DNA from: Sphingomonas sp.
GTDB lineage: Bacteria; Pseudomonadota; Alphaproteobacteria; Sphingomonadales; Sphingomonadaceae
DNA length: 9,321 nt
Assembly: GCA_013812805.1 (NCBI GenBank)
Contig: JACCSV010000128.1
Span: 1 to 9,321, forward strand
Direction: 5' to 3'
The translations under genes were made by a program, and so were the position numbers. Under the pieces are notes generated by a model. That model did no database searches. It worked only from the letters and a program-made list of their open reading frames with translations, and had not been told where the DNA came from. Shown here one piece after another: positions 1 to 6,190 of this stretch; the stretch's first letter is position 1; each line of letters opens with the position of its first letter.

Positions 1-169
1 CCGAAAGCTGCATCCCCTGGCGAGTGCCCAATGTCGCGATCGCGGTTTCCGAATCGCGCGCGATGATCACGCGCCAGCCCTCGCGCGCCGCCAGTGCCGT
101 GATCAGGCGGCACTGCGCGGGCTCGTCGTCGATCAGCATCAACAGGCGCGGATCGGCCTCGGCCATCAT
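1..169 (-). CDS. Response regulator, N-terminal part of receiver domain (partial)
   Basis: This is the first 56 codons of a gene that runs off the left edge on the minus strand. The protein begins MMAEADPRLLMLIDDEPAQ. A hydrophobic first strand (LLMLI) is followed by the acidic pair D14-D15 in IDDEP, which is the Mg-binding start of a CheY-like receiver domain, and then by an amphipathic helix (QCRLITALAAREGW). The phospho-acceptor Asp would lie beyond the window. The output domain is not visible. Sphingomonad proteins with a similar start are, from memory, sigma-54-dependent NtrC-type regulators, but that cannot be shown here. Two ATGs (169 and 166) are possible. GGGGAA directly upstream fits the second slightly better, and a more distant GGA could serve the first. 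The gene is divergent from the cytochrome oxidase subunit IV gene, with a 134-base shared upstream region. Confidence 0.75.
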   Translation of the reverse strand, partial: MMAEADPRLLMLIDDEPAQCRLITALAAREGWRVIIARDSETAIATLGTRQGMQLS

Positions 170-303
170 TTCCCCGGTCCAGACAAGCCTCGCGTCGTAG
201 GCGATATGGGTAAAGAGCCGATTAAGCAGCGCCGCGACGGTTGAAGGTTGGCGGGCGCGGCGATAGACGGGCGCGACACATCTCGTGCATCCGGGGGAAA
301 GCC
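170..303. promoter_or_regulatory. Divergent intergenic region between response regulator and coxIV/pntAA
   Basis: This 134-base gap must hold the promoters of both divergent genes. I see no strong sigma-70 pair. TTGAAG at 241-246 could be a -35 for the plus strand, but the downstream match (TAGACG at 264-269) is poor. A 7-bp inverted repeat, CGCCGCG (230-236) and CGCGGCG (256-262), flanks TTGAAG and could be an operator or chance in GC-rich DNA. A ribosome binding site, GGGGGA at 293-298, precedes the ATG at 304. Confidence 0.3.
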
Positions 304-426
304 ATGCAATCGGGCAACGATATGAAGGCGCACGGCGCCACGTACGACGGGTTCATCGGCCTACTGAAGTGGTCGGTGCCGCTGGTCGGAATCGTCGCGT
401 TCGTCGTCGTCCTGATCATCGCCTGA
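304..426 (+). CDS. aa3-type cytochrome c oxidase subunit IV
   Basis: A 40-residue protein beginning MQSGNDMKAHGATYDGF. A short polar N-terminus (residues 1-20) is followed by one membrane helix (about residues 21-40, rich in V, I, L and A) that ends the protein. The MKAHxxTYxGF pattern followed by a single helix is typical of the bacterial aa3 cytochrome oxidase subunit IV family (PF07835), known mainly from alphaproteobacteria. In that family it is a small accessory subunit of the proton-pumping terminal oxidase in the inner membrane. I chose ATG 304 because GGGGGA lies just upstream and because the open frame further upstream (back to 241) codes for an arginine-rich sequence unlike the family. 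The pntAA gene starts 10 bases downstream, so the two are probably co-transcribed. From memory this small gene often sits next to pntAA in sphingomonads. Confidence 0.85.
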   Translation: MQSGNDMKAHGATYDGFIGLLKWSVPLVGIVAFVVVLIIA

Positions 427-436
427 CGCGCCCCAG

Positions 437-1591
437 GTGGTCGGGACAGTAGCCAATCCGGTCAGGATCGCGGTTCTCAAGGAGCGAGCCGAGGGCGAGG
501 CCCGCGTTGCCGCCACGCCCGAGACGGTGAAGAAATTCATCGCGCTGGGCGCGACCGTCGCGGGCGAGCGCGGCGCGGGCGCAGGCGCCTCGATCCCCGA
601 CGCCGAATTCGGAGCGGCGGGCGCGGAGCTCGGCGACGCGGCATCCACGACGAAGGACGCCGATATCGTGCTCGGAGTGCAGGGCCCCGAGGCGGCGTCG
701 CTAAACGGCGCGACGTCCGGCGCGTGGGTCGTCGCGGGGCTCGACCCGTTCGGCCGGCGCGACCGGATCGACGCTTACGCGGGCGCCGGGATCGAGGCGC
801 TGGCGATGGAGTTCATGCCGCGGATCACCCGCGCGCAGTCGATGGACATCCTGTCGTCGCAATCGAATCTCGCGGGATATAAAGCGGTGATCGACGGAGC
901 CGCCGCTTACCGCCGCGCCTTTCCGATGATGATGACCGCCGCGGGCACCGTCAGCCCGGCCAAGGTCTTCGTCATGGGGGTGGGAGTCGCCGGGCTGCAG
1001 GCAATCGCGACCGCAAAGCGCCTCGGCGCGCAGGTCAGCGCCACCGACGTACGCTCGGCGACGAAGGAGCAGATCCAATCGCTCGGTGCCAAGCCGATCT
1101 TCGTCGAGAACGTCGCCGGGATCGAGGGCGAGGGGGCCGGCGGCTATGCGACCGAAATGTCCGACGAATATCGCCAGGCCCAGGCCGAGCTCGTCTCCAG
1201 CCATATCGCCAAGCAGGACATCGTCATCACCACCGCACTGATTCCTGGCCGTGCGGCGCCGCGGCTGATCAGCGACGCGCAGCTGGCAACGATGCGCGCC
1301 GGCAGCGTCGTCATCGACCTCGCGGCCGAAGCGGGGGGCAATGTCGAAGGCTGCATCGCCGGCGAGGCCGTCCAGCACCACGGAGTGACGGTGATAGGCG
1401 CAAGCAACCTCGCGCGCAGCATTCCTGCCGATTCGTCGGCGTTGTTCGCGCGCAATCTCTACAACTTCCTTAGCGCCTTCTGGGACAAGGACGCGTCCGC
1501 GCCGGTGCTCCCGGACGACGACGAGATCGTCCAAGCGATCCGGCTGACGAGCGGCGGCAAGGTCGTCAGCGAGAGGTTGACGGCCTCCTGA
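437..1591 (+). CDS. pntAA: Re/Si-specific NAD(P)+ transhydrogenase, alpha subunit PntAA (domain I)
   Basis: A 384-residue protein of the normal length for split-type PntAA. It is the soluble NAD(H)-binding domain I of proton-translocating transhydrogenase, which passes hydride between NADH and NADP+ at the inner membrane. The start of the conserved fold reads RIAVLKERAEGEARVAATPE (residues 10-29). The RQD loop is intact: R129, Q134, D137 and S140 within RITRAQSMDILSSQSN, matching R127/Q132/D135/S138 of the Rhodospirillum rubrum protein. The Rossmann motif GVGVAG is at 181-186, and the mobile loop GGYATEMSDEY is near 235-245. GTG 437 is the only sensible start, but its upstream sequence (CCCAGG) is a weak ribosome binding site, so coupling to the preceding small gene is likely. 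In other split-type operons pntAB and pntB (the membrane and NADP domains) follow directly. Here an unrelated oxidoreductase follows instead. Confidence 0.93.
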   Translation: MVGTVANPVRIAVLKERAEGEARVAATPETVKKFIALGATVAGERGAGAGASIPDAEFGAAGAELGDAASTTKDADIVLGVQGPEAASLNGATSGAWVVAGLDPFGRRDRIDAYAGAGIEALAMEFMPRITRAQSMDILSSQSNLAGYKAVIDGAAAYRRAFPMMMTAAGTVSPAKVFVMGVGVAGLQAIATAKRLGAQVSATDVRSATKEQIQSLGAKPIFVENVAGIEGEGAGGYATEMSDEYRQAQAELVSSHIAKQDIVITTALIPGRAAPRLISDAQLATMRAGSVVIDLAAEAGGNVEGCIAGEAVQHHGVTVIGASNLARSIPADSSALFARNLYNFLSAFWDKDASAPVLPDDDEIVQAIRLTSGGKVVSERLTAS

Positions 1592-2727
1592 CCCGCGCGC
1601 GCGGCAGCGATATCTTGATCATCGGCGGCGGGGTCGCCGGCCTGTCGGCCGCGGCCGCGCTGAGCGCTGACGCAAAGGTTATGGTCCTGGAAGGCGAGGA
1701 GTCGATCGGCTTCCACTCGTCGGGGCGAAGCGCGACCATGCTCCATTATGCGCTCGGCAACCCGCTGGTCCGGGCGCTCACGCTCGCTAGCCGCGGGTTT
1801 TTCGACGAACCGCCACCGAGCTTCACCGATGTGCCGCTCGGCCGTCGGATGCCGGTGCTGGTCTACGCCAGGCAAGACGAGCTCGACGTGCTCGATTCGC
1901 TGGATGCCGATATCGCGCCGTTCGCTACGCTGGAACGAGCCGATGAGCGCGTAATCCACGAGCTGTGCCCCGTGCTCCGGCTCGGCGAAGGCGGCGCCAT
2001 CGCGGGACTGGTCGATCGCAGCGGCATCCGCCTCGACCCGCACGCGCTTCTCCAGGGCTTCGCGCGCCAGGTCAGGCGCACCGGCGGCGAGATCGTCCTG
2101 GGCGCGCGCGTCGCTCGCATCAATCGGGCCGGCGAGCTGTGGAATGTAGAGACCGAGCGCGGCGAGACGTTTGCCGCACCGGTGCTGGTCAACGCCGCCG
2201 GCGCATGGGCGGATGCGGTCGCGGCCATCGCCGGAGTCCAGCCGCTGGGCCTGACCCCGATGCGCCGGACCATAATCACTTTCGATGCGCCCGACGACGT
2301 CGATGCGAGCGGTTGGCCGTTCGCCAAGACGGTCGGCGACGAGCTTTACTTCGCGCCCGAATCGGGTCGGCTCTTCGCCTCGCCGATGGACGAAGTTCCG
2401 ACCGACCCTTGCGATGCTCAGCCGGACGAGCTCGAGGTGGCGCTTGCGGCTCAGCGCATCGAGGAGCGAACGACGATGCGGGTCAATCGGATCGCCCATA
2501 AATGGGCGGGCCTGCGTACCTTTGCGCCCGACCGCGGCCCGGTTGCAGGCTTTGCGCCGGACGCGCCGGACTTTTTCTGGCTGGCGGGGCAGGGGGGCTT
2601 TGGCCTGCAAACGTCGCCGGTAATGGCGCAGGTCGCGGCTTCTCTAATCCAAGGCGAGCCGTGGCCATCGCGCGGTGTAACGACAGAACAACTCGCAGTC
2701 CGCAGATCACCGTCAGTCTCGCGTTAA
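1588..2727 (+). CDS. DauA-like FAD-dependent oxidoreductase (DAO family, D-amino-acid dehydrogenase type)
   Basis: A protein of about 379 residues from the CTG at 1588. It belongs to the DAO fold (PF01266), with FAD-binding strand and loop DILIIGGGVAGLSAAAAL and acidic E at the end of strand 2 (VMVLEGEE). HSSGRSATMLHYALGNP, the VRALTLASRGFFDEPP segment, WAGLRTF and AGQGGFGLQTS line up with DauA, the FAD D-arginine dehydrogenase of Pseudomonas aeruginosa. Several DauA substrate-site residues appear kept: the Arg of PMRRT, the Tyr of DELYF, the Arg of GLRTF and the Gln of GQGG. Others appear changed (see findings), so the substrate is unknown. The likely role is oxidation of a D-amino or imino acid with electrons leaving via FAD. 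Start choice: the only standard start is TTG 1615, which removes most of the first beta strand. CTG 1588 keeps it, overlaps the pntAA stop (CTGA) and has GAGAGG 11 bases upstream. Confidence 0.85.
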   Translation: MTRARGSDILIIGGGVAGLSAAAALSADAKVMVLEGEESIGFHSSGRSATMLHYALGNPLVRALTLASRGFFDEPPPSFTDVPLGRRMPVLVYARQDELDVLDSLDADIAPFATLERADERVIHELCPVLRLGEGGAIAGLVDRSGIRLDPHALLQGFARQVRRTGGEIVLGARVARINRAGELWNVETERGETFAAPVLVNAAGAWADAVAAIAGVQPLGLTPMRRTIITFDAPDDVDASGWPFAKTVGDELYFAPESGRLFASPMDEVPTDPCDAQPDELEVALAAQRIEERTTMRVNRIAHKWAGLRTFAPDRGPVAGFAPDAPDFFWLAGQGGFGLQTSPVMAQVAASLIQGEPWPSRGVTTEQLAVRRSPSVSR

Positions 2728-2752
2728 CCCTGACGCCCATATATGGCGCACG

Positions 2753-3253
2753 ATGATGACCGTTTTGGCCATTGCCGCGCTTGCTGCTGCGTCGCCACAG
2801 GGCGTTCTGCTGCTCGACCCGGTGTCTCGGCAACTGCTCGATGCGCACAACCGCGAACGCGCTGCGGTCGAGGCGCCGCCGTTGCAGTGGGATCCCAATT
2901 TGGCGCGATCGGCAATCTTCTATGGTCCGGTCCTCGCTGCATCCGGGCGCTTGCAGCATTCGCCAAGGGCGAGCCGCCCGGGCCAGCGCGAAAATCTCTG
3001 GCGAGGAACCGCGCGCGCTTATTTGCCCAGCCAGATGGTCGGCAGCTGGGCGTCGGAGAAGCGTGTGTTTCGGCCGGGGATCTTTCCCGCGGTCAGCGTC
3101 ACCGGCAACTGGGTCGACGTGTCGCACTACACGCAGATGATCTGGCGGACGACCACCCGGGTCGGCTGCGGGGTGTATCGCACCCGCCAGTGGGATTATC
3201 TGATCTGCCGCTACTCACCGCCCGGCAACGCCGACGGCAGGCGCGTCCCCTAG
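2753..3253 (+). CDS. Secreted CAP-domain (SCP/PR-1) protein
   Basis: A 166-residue protein. Residues 1-17 (MMTVLAIAALAAASPQG) resemble a short signal peptide, though without the usual basic residues. The rest is a CAP domain: LLDAHNRERAAV (28-39) is the first helix, ENLWRG is at 80-85, and the CAP signature SHYTQMIWRTT is at 124-134, followed by VGCGVYR and YLICRYSPPGN. The full CAP tetrad can be placed as H69, E80, E102 and H125. C139 and C152 could form a disulfide in the periplasm. Bacterial CAP proteins are secreted. Their molecular role is mostly unknown, although some family members bind sterols or lipids. Start ATG 2753 or 2756: neither has a good ribosome binding site, and no in-frame alternative exists upstream. 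The gene begins 25 bases after the oxidoreductase stop. Confidence 0.85.
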   Translation: MMTVLAIAALAAASPQGVLLLDPVSRQLLDAHNRERAAVEAPPLQWDPNLARSAIFYGPVLAASGRLQHSPRASRPGQRENLWRGTARAYLPSQMVGSWASEKRVFRPGIFPAVSVTGNWVDVSHYTQMIWRTTTRVGCGVYRTRQWDYLICRYSPPGNADGRRVP

Positions 3254-3311
3254 TCGCCTCTTCCAAGTTTTAGCTGGCGAGCAGTTCGCCGCTGCGGCAA
3301 AGCGCCGCGCG

Positions 3312-4310
3312 ATGGCTACTCTCGTTACCGGCGCGGCCGGCTTCATCGGATCCTCGACGGCCCATGCCTTGCTCGAGCGCGGGGACGACGTCGTCGGCCT
3401 CGACAACATCAACGATTATTACGATCCCAAGCTCAAGCAGGCGCGTCTCGAGCGGCTCCAGAGGCGGTTCGGCAATCGCTTCCGCTTCATCAAGGTCGAT
3501 TTTGCCGATGCTGCCGCCATCACCGCGGCGCTCGACGGCTCCGCTTTCGACAGCATCGTCCACCTCGGTGCCCAGGCGGGCGTCCGCTACAGTATCGAGA
3601 ATCCCGCGGCTTACGTGCAGTCTAATCTCGTCGGCCACTGCAACATGCTGGAGATTGCTCGGGCGCGGGGGGCCCGTCACTTCGTCTATGCGTCCTCTTC
3701 CTCGGTGTACGGCGGCAACAAGAGCGTTCCCTTCCGCGTCGAAGACCGGGTCGATCACCCGTTGTCCTTGTATGCGGCGACCAAGAAGTCGGACGAGCTG
3801 ATCAGCGAGTCCTATGCCCACCTCTACCGGATGCCGATGACCGGCCTGCGTTTCTTCACGGTCTATGGGCCGTGGGGGCGGCCGGACATGGCGATGTGGA
3901 TTTTCACCAAGGCGCTGTACGAGGGGGCGCCGCTGCCGCTGTACAACGGCGGGCAGATGCGGCGCGATTTCACCTACATCGACGACATCGTCGCCGGCGT
4001 GCTGGCTACGCTAGACTCGCCGCCGACCAACGACGGCGAGACAAAGGCCGGCGGAAGCAACGCTCCGCACGCGCTCTACAACATCGGCAACAATCGCAGC
4101 GAAGACCTAATGCGGGTCGTGCAGCTGCTGGAGGAGGCGACCGGCAAAAAGGCGCTGCTCGATCCGATGCCGATGCAGCCCGGGGACGTGATGGAAACCT
4201 GCGCCGACATCAGCGCGATCGAGCGCGATCACGATTTTCGCCCGGTAACGACGATCGACGAGGGGGTGCCCCGGTTCGTCGACTGGTATCGAAGCTACCA
4301 CAATAAGTGA
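3312..4310 (+). CDS. UDP-glucuronate 4-epimerase-like NAD-dependent sugar epimerase
   Basis: A 332-residue short-chain dehydrogenase of the extended (epimerase) type, normal length for the family. The NAD-binding motif TGAAGFIG is at 6-13, and LDNINDYYDP (30-39) ends the second strand. The catalytic triad is visible: the Ser run of YASSSSVYGG (126-135), and Y154 and K158 in YAATKK. FFTVYGPWGRPDMA (181-194) and GQMRRDFTYIDDIV (214-227) are typical of UDP-glucuronate 4-epimerases (LpsL/WbnF type) that supply UDP-galacturonate for capsule, LPS or exopolysaccharide. A related UDP-sugar epimerase activity cannot be excluded from sequence alone. ATG 3312 starts the conserved fold directly (MATLVTGAAG), but its ribosome binding site is poor. 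No glycosyltransferases or other polysaccharide genes lie nearby. The last codons overlap the next gene by four bases (GTGA), suggesting translational coupling. Confidence 0.9.
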   Translation: MATLVTGAAGFIGSSTAHALLERGDDVVGLDNINDYYDPKLKQARLERLQRRFGNRFRFIKVDFADAAAITAALDGSAFDSIVHLGAQAGVRYSIENPAAYVQSNLVGHCNMLEIARARGARHFVYASSSSVYGGNKSVPFRVEDRVDHPLSLYAATKKSDELISESYAHLYRMPMTGLRFFTVYGPWGRPDMAMWIFTKALYEGAPLPLYNGGQMRRDFTYIDDIVAGVLATLDSPPTNDGETKAGGSNAPHALYNIGNNRSEDLMRVVQLLEEATGKKALLDPMPMQPGDVMETCADISAIERDHDFRPVTTIDEGVPRFVDWYRSYHNK

Positions 4311-5269
4311 GCGTCCCGCCGCTGCTTTCCCGATTGCGCCTCCCCGTCATCGGAGCGCCGCTGTTCATCATTTCCAACCCGCAGCTGGTCATCGCCCAGT
4401 GCACCGCCGGAATCGTCGGCAGCTTTCCGACGCTCAACGCCCGGCCCGCGTCGCAGCTCGACGAGTGGCTGCACGAGATCACCGAAGCGCTGGCGAAGCA
4501 TGACCGGGCAAATCCCGATCGTCTGGCGGCCCCGTTCGCGGTCAATCAAATCGTCCACCGCACCAACGACCGCTTCGAAGCCGACATGGTGGTTTGCGAA
4601 AAGTGGAAGGTGCCGATCGTCATTACCTCATTGGGCGCGCGTGAAGAGCTCAACGTCGCGGTCCACAACTGGGGTGGGATCACCTTCCATGACGTGATCG
4701 ACGACCGGTTCGCACGTAAGGCGATCGGCAAGGGCGCTGACGGGTTGATCGCAGTGGCCGCCGGCGCGGGCGGTCACGCCGGCGATTGGTCTCCGTTCGC
4801 TCTGGCGCAGGAGATACGCGACTGGTTCGATGGGCCGCTGGTGCTGTCGGGAGCGATCGCGACGGGCGATGCAGTGCTTGCCTCCCAAGCAATGGGCTTC
4901 GACTTGGCGTATATCGGCTCGCCGTTCATCGCCACGTCGGAGGCGCGATGCTCGGAAGAGTATCGCCAGGCGATCGTCGAGGCCGGCGCCGCCGACATCG
5001 TTAACAGCGATCTGTTTACCGGAATCCACGGCAATTACCTGCGCTCGTCGATCGAGCGGTCGGGGCTCGATCCCGATTCGCTGGGCGCGGTAGCCGCGGC
5101 CGGAACGGAGTTCGGCTCGGCGGGCTCGGCCAAAAGCAAGGCTTGGCGCGACATCTGGGGCTCGGGGCAGGGGATCGGCGCGGTCCGAAAGGTGCAGCCG
5201 GCGGCCGATTATATCGCTCAGCTTGTCGGCGAATATGAGGCGGCGCGGGCGCGCCTCGCCGCGCTTTAG
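4307..5269 (+). CDS. Nitronate monooxygenase-like FMN-dependent enzyme (2-nitropropane dioxygenase family)
   Basis: A 320-residue TIM-barrel flavoenzyme of the NMO/2-nitropropane dioxygenase family (PF03060). These enzymes oxidise propionate-3-nitronate and other alkyl nitronates using FMN and oxygen. The N-terminal motif VIGAPLFIISNPQLVIA (14-30) is followed by AGIVGSFPTLNAR. The active-site His is H157 in AAGAGGHAGDWS. The FMN phosphate region is GAIATGDAV (182-190) plus LAYIGSPFIATSEA (200-213). WGSGQGIG near 284-291 is a conserved C-terminal motif. GTG 4307 overlaps the epimerase stop TGA by four bases, with no strong ribosome binding site, so reinitiation after the epimerase is likely. 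Substrate specificity cannot be read from the sequence, and some members of this superfamily are enoyl reductases or of unknown role. The gene ends tail to tail with rcdA, the stop codons overlapping at 5266-5269. Confidence 0.88.
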   Translation: MSVPPLLSRLRLPVIGAPLFIISNPQLVIAQCTAGIVGSFPTLNARPASQLDEWLHEITEALAKHDRANPDRLAAPFAVNQIVHRTNDRFEADMVVCEKWKVPIVITSLGAREELNVAVHNWGGITFHDVIDDRFARKAIGKGADGLIAVAAGAGGHAGDWSPFALAQEIRDWFDGPLVLSGAIATGDAVLASQAMGFDLAYIGSPFIATSEARCSEEYRQAIVEAGAADIVNSDLFTGIHGNYLRSSIERSGLDPDSLGAVAAAGTEFGSAGSAKSKAWRDIWGSGQGIGAVRKVQPAADYIAQLVGEYEAARARLAAL

Positions 5270-5760
5270 TGCTGGCCGCTGAGCCCGCGCTCCAGCCGGC
5301 CCATCAGCGCCCGGGCGGGGCTCTGCGGCGGCGCGCTGGCGATGCTTTGATGATCCAGGCGCCGGACTCGCGCGTAGAGGTCGGTGCTGGCGTTCACCAG
5401 CCGCTGAGCGGGCGCCGGCAGCCGCGACACGGTCTCGGAGTCGCTGTCCTGGGCATTGCCCAGCCGGCGTTCAGGCCGGCGGCCGTCGGCATAGTGAATT
5501 TCGCCGCTCTCGATTGCCCGCTGAGTCAACAGCCAAGCGACGATGTGCATGATTCGCGTCGTCACCTTCAGCGACTCGCAGGCGAAAGTTACGCGGGTGA
5601 CCGGGTCGAGATGGTGGCGATCCTTGTGGCCCGCATCGTCGAAGTAGGACCGCGCCTCGTCGGCAAGCAGCATCGCCTCGGTATAGAAGGCGTCGATCAG
5701 CCGCGGAGTGATCCGCGCTTCGGCGTCGGGAAGCTCGTCCGATTCGGTCATCGCGTGCAC
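5266..5760 (-). CDS. rcdA: RcdA-like protease adaptor (DUF1465 family)
   Basis: A protein of 164 residues, all helical in character, with the DUF1465 (PF07323) core: LIDAFYTEAMLLADEARSYF, then VTFACESLKVTTRIMHIVAW and LLTQRAIESGEI. The Caulobacter member RcdA is an adaptor that works with CpdR and PopA to deliver CtrA and other substrates to ClpXP at the cell pole. That role is known for Caulobacter and inferred here. The tail (about residue 110 onward) is polar and likely disordered, as in RcdA. Start: GTG 5760 has GGAAGG seven bases upstream and is preferred. ATG 5751 (MTESDELP) and ATG 5775 are alternatives. The stop TAA lies inside the end of the convergent nitronate monooxygenase gene. 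I see no CtrA box (TTAA-N7-TTAA) in the upstream region. Confidence 0.8.
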   Translation of the reverse strand: MHAMTESDELPDAEARITPRLIDAFYTEAMLLADEARSYFDDAGHKDRHHLDPVTRVTFACESLKVTTRIMHIVAWLLTQRAIESGEIHYADGRRPERRLGNAQDSDSETVSRLPAPAQRLVNASTDLYARVRRLDHQSIASAPPQSPARALMGRLERGLSGQH

Positions 5761-5980
5761 GGTGCCACCTTCCATCGCCGATGAAAACGAATGAGGTGTG
5801 GTGTCGATGGCGGCGTCTGCGCCCTGTCCCGAAGCGGGACGCTCTCGAAGCCCGGGCATCCGCGGTTCGACGGATCGCACCCGACCGTCGCCGGTCCGAC
5901 GTACGGGGGCGAGACAAATGCGAAAAATCGTGATTTACTGGCCGATGCGGTCAATCCCGTAACGAAAGGAACTCACACCG
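5761..5980. promoter_or_regulatory. Divergent intergenic region rcdA / ydcH-like gene
   Basis: This 220-base region must drive both divergent genes. A small perfect hairpin, GTCCCG (5826-5831), loop AAG, CGGGAC (5835-5840), lies in the rcdA-proximal half. The half nearer the ydcH-like gene is AT-richer (about 5917-5940). No clear -35/-10 pair is visible. AAAGGA at 5965-5970 is the ribosome binding site of the plus-strand gene. An open frame crossing the region (5791-5988) is not gene-like. Confidence 0.3.
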
Positions 5981-6145
5981 ATGGATAACGCCCAGGTCGA
6001 GGAACTCGCATCCAAGCATGCTGCGCTCCACGCAATGATCGACGAAGAGGAGCACCGCAGCCACCCCGACGAGGATCTGCTCCATCGCCTGAAAAAGGAA
6101 CGACTCAAGCTAAAGGACGAACTGGCCGGTCACTTCGCCCACTAG
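5981..6145 (+). CDS. YdcH/DUF465 family small protein
   Basis: A 54-residue protein, too short for a typical ORF cut-off but well supported. It starts MDNAQVEELASKHAALHAMI and ends KKERLKLKDELAGHFAH. The pattern of a first helix with HxxLHxMI, a short turn containing HPDED, and a second charged helix with LKKERLKLKDEL is that of the DUF465/YdcH family (PF04325), a helical hairpin of unknown function that is common in proteobacteria. The length is usual for the family. ATG 5981 has AAAGGA ten bases upstream. The protein has no membrane segment or signal peptide, so it is probably cytoplasmic. It diverges from rcdA and converges on dksA, whose stop lies 31 bases away. Its role is not known. Proximity to rcdA and dksA gives only a weak hint of a link to growth control. 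Confidence 0.85.
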   Translation: MDNAQVEELASKHAALHAMIDEEEHRSHPDEDLLHRLKKERLKLKDELAGHFAH

Positions 6146-6160
6146 GGCCAGTGTCTCGCC

Positions 6161-6190
6161 CGCGCGACGGTTCGCTTCAATCGTCGCGCG
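6161..6190. terminator. Inverted repeat between convergent ydcH-like gene and dksA, possible bidirectional terminator
   Basis: CGCGCGACG (6161-6169) and CGTCGCGCG (6182-6190) form a perfect 9-bp stem with a 12-base loop. It sits between two convergent genes and runs into the dksA stop codon. Position and GC content fit a shared terminator. A clear T-run is missing on both sides (only TTT at 6195-6197 on the plus strand), so efficiency is uncertain. Confidence 0.4.

Noticed and set aside
701..1534. Minus-strand open frame (277 codons) antisense to pntAA
   Set aside because: The plus-strand PntAA is certain, and the antisense product has low-complexity composition and no recognisable domain.
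1459..2610. Long minus-strand open frame (383 codons) antisense to the DauA-like gene
   Set aside because: It is arginine-, histidine- and aspartate-rich with no family motif. It mirrors the codon structure of the plus-strand gene, as expected in GC-rich DNA.
2743..3273. Alternative frame starting at ATG 2743 across the CAP gene
   Set aside because: The 2753 frame contains the complete CAP signature and tetrad. The 2743 frame has none.
5269..5784. Plus-strand open frame (171 codons) opposite rcdA
   Set aside because: The opposite strand encodes the DUF1465 protein with clear motifs, and this frame is a shadow.
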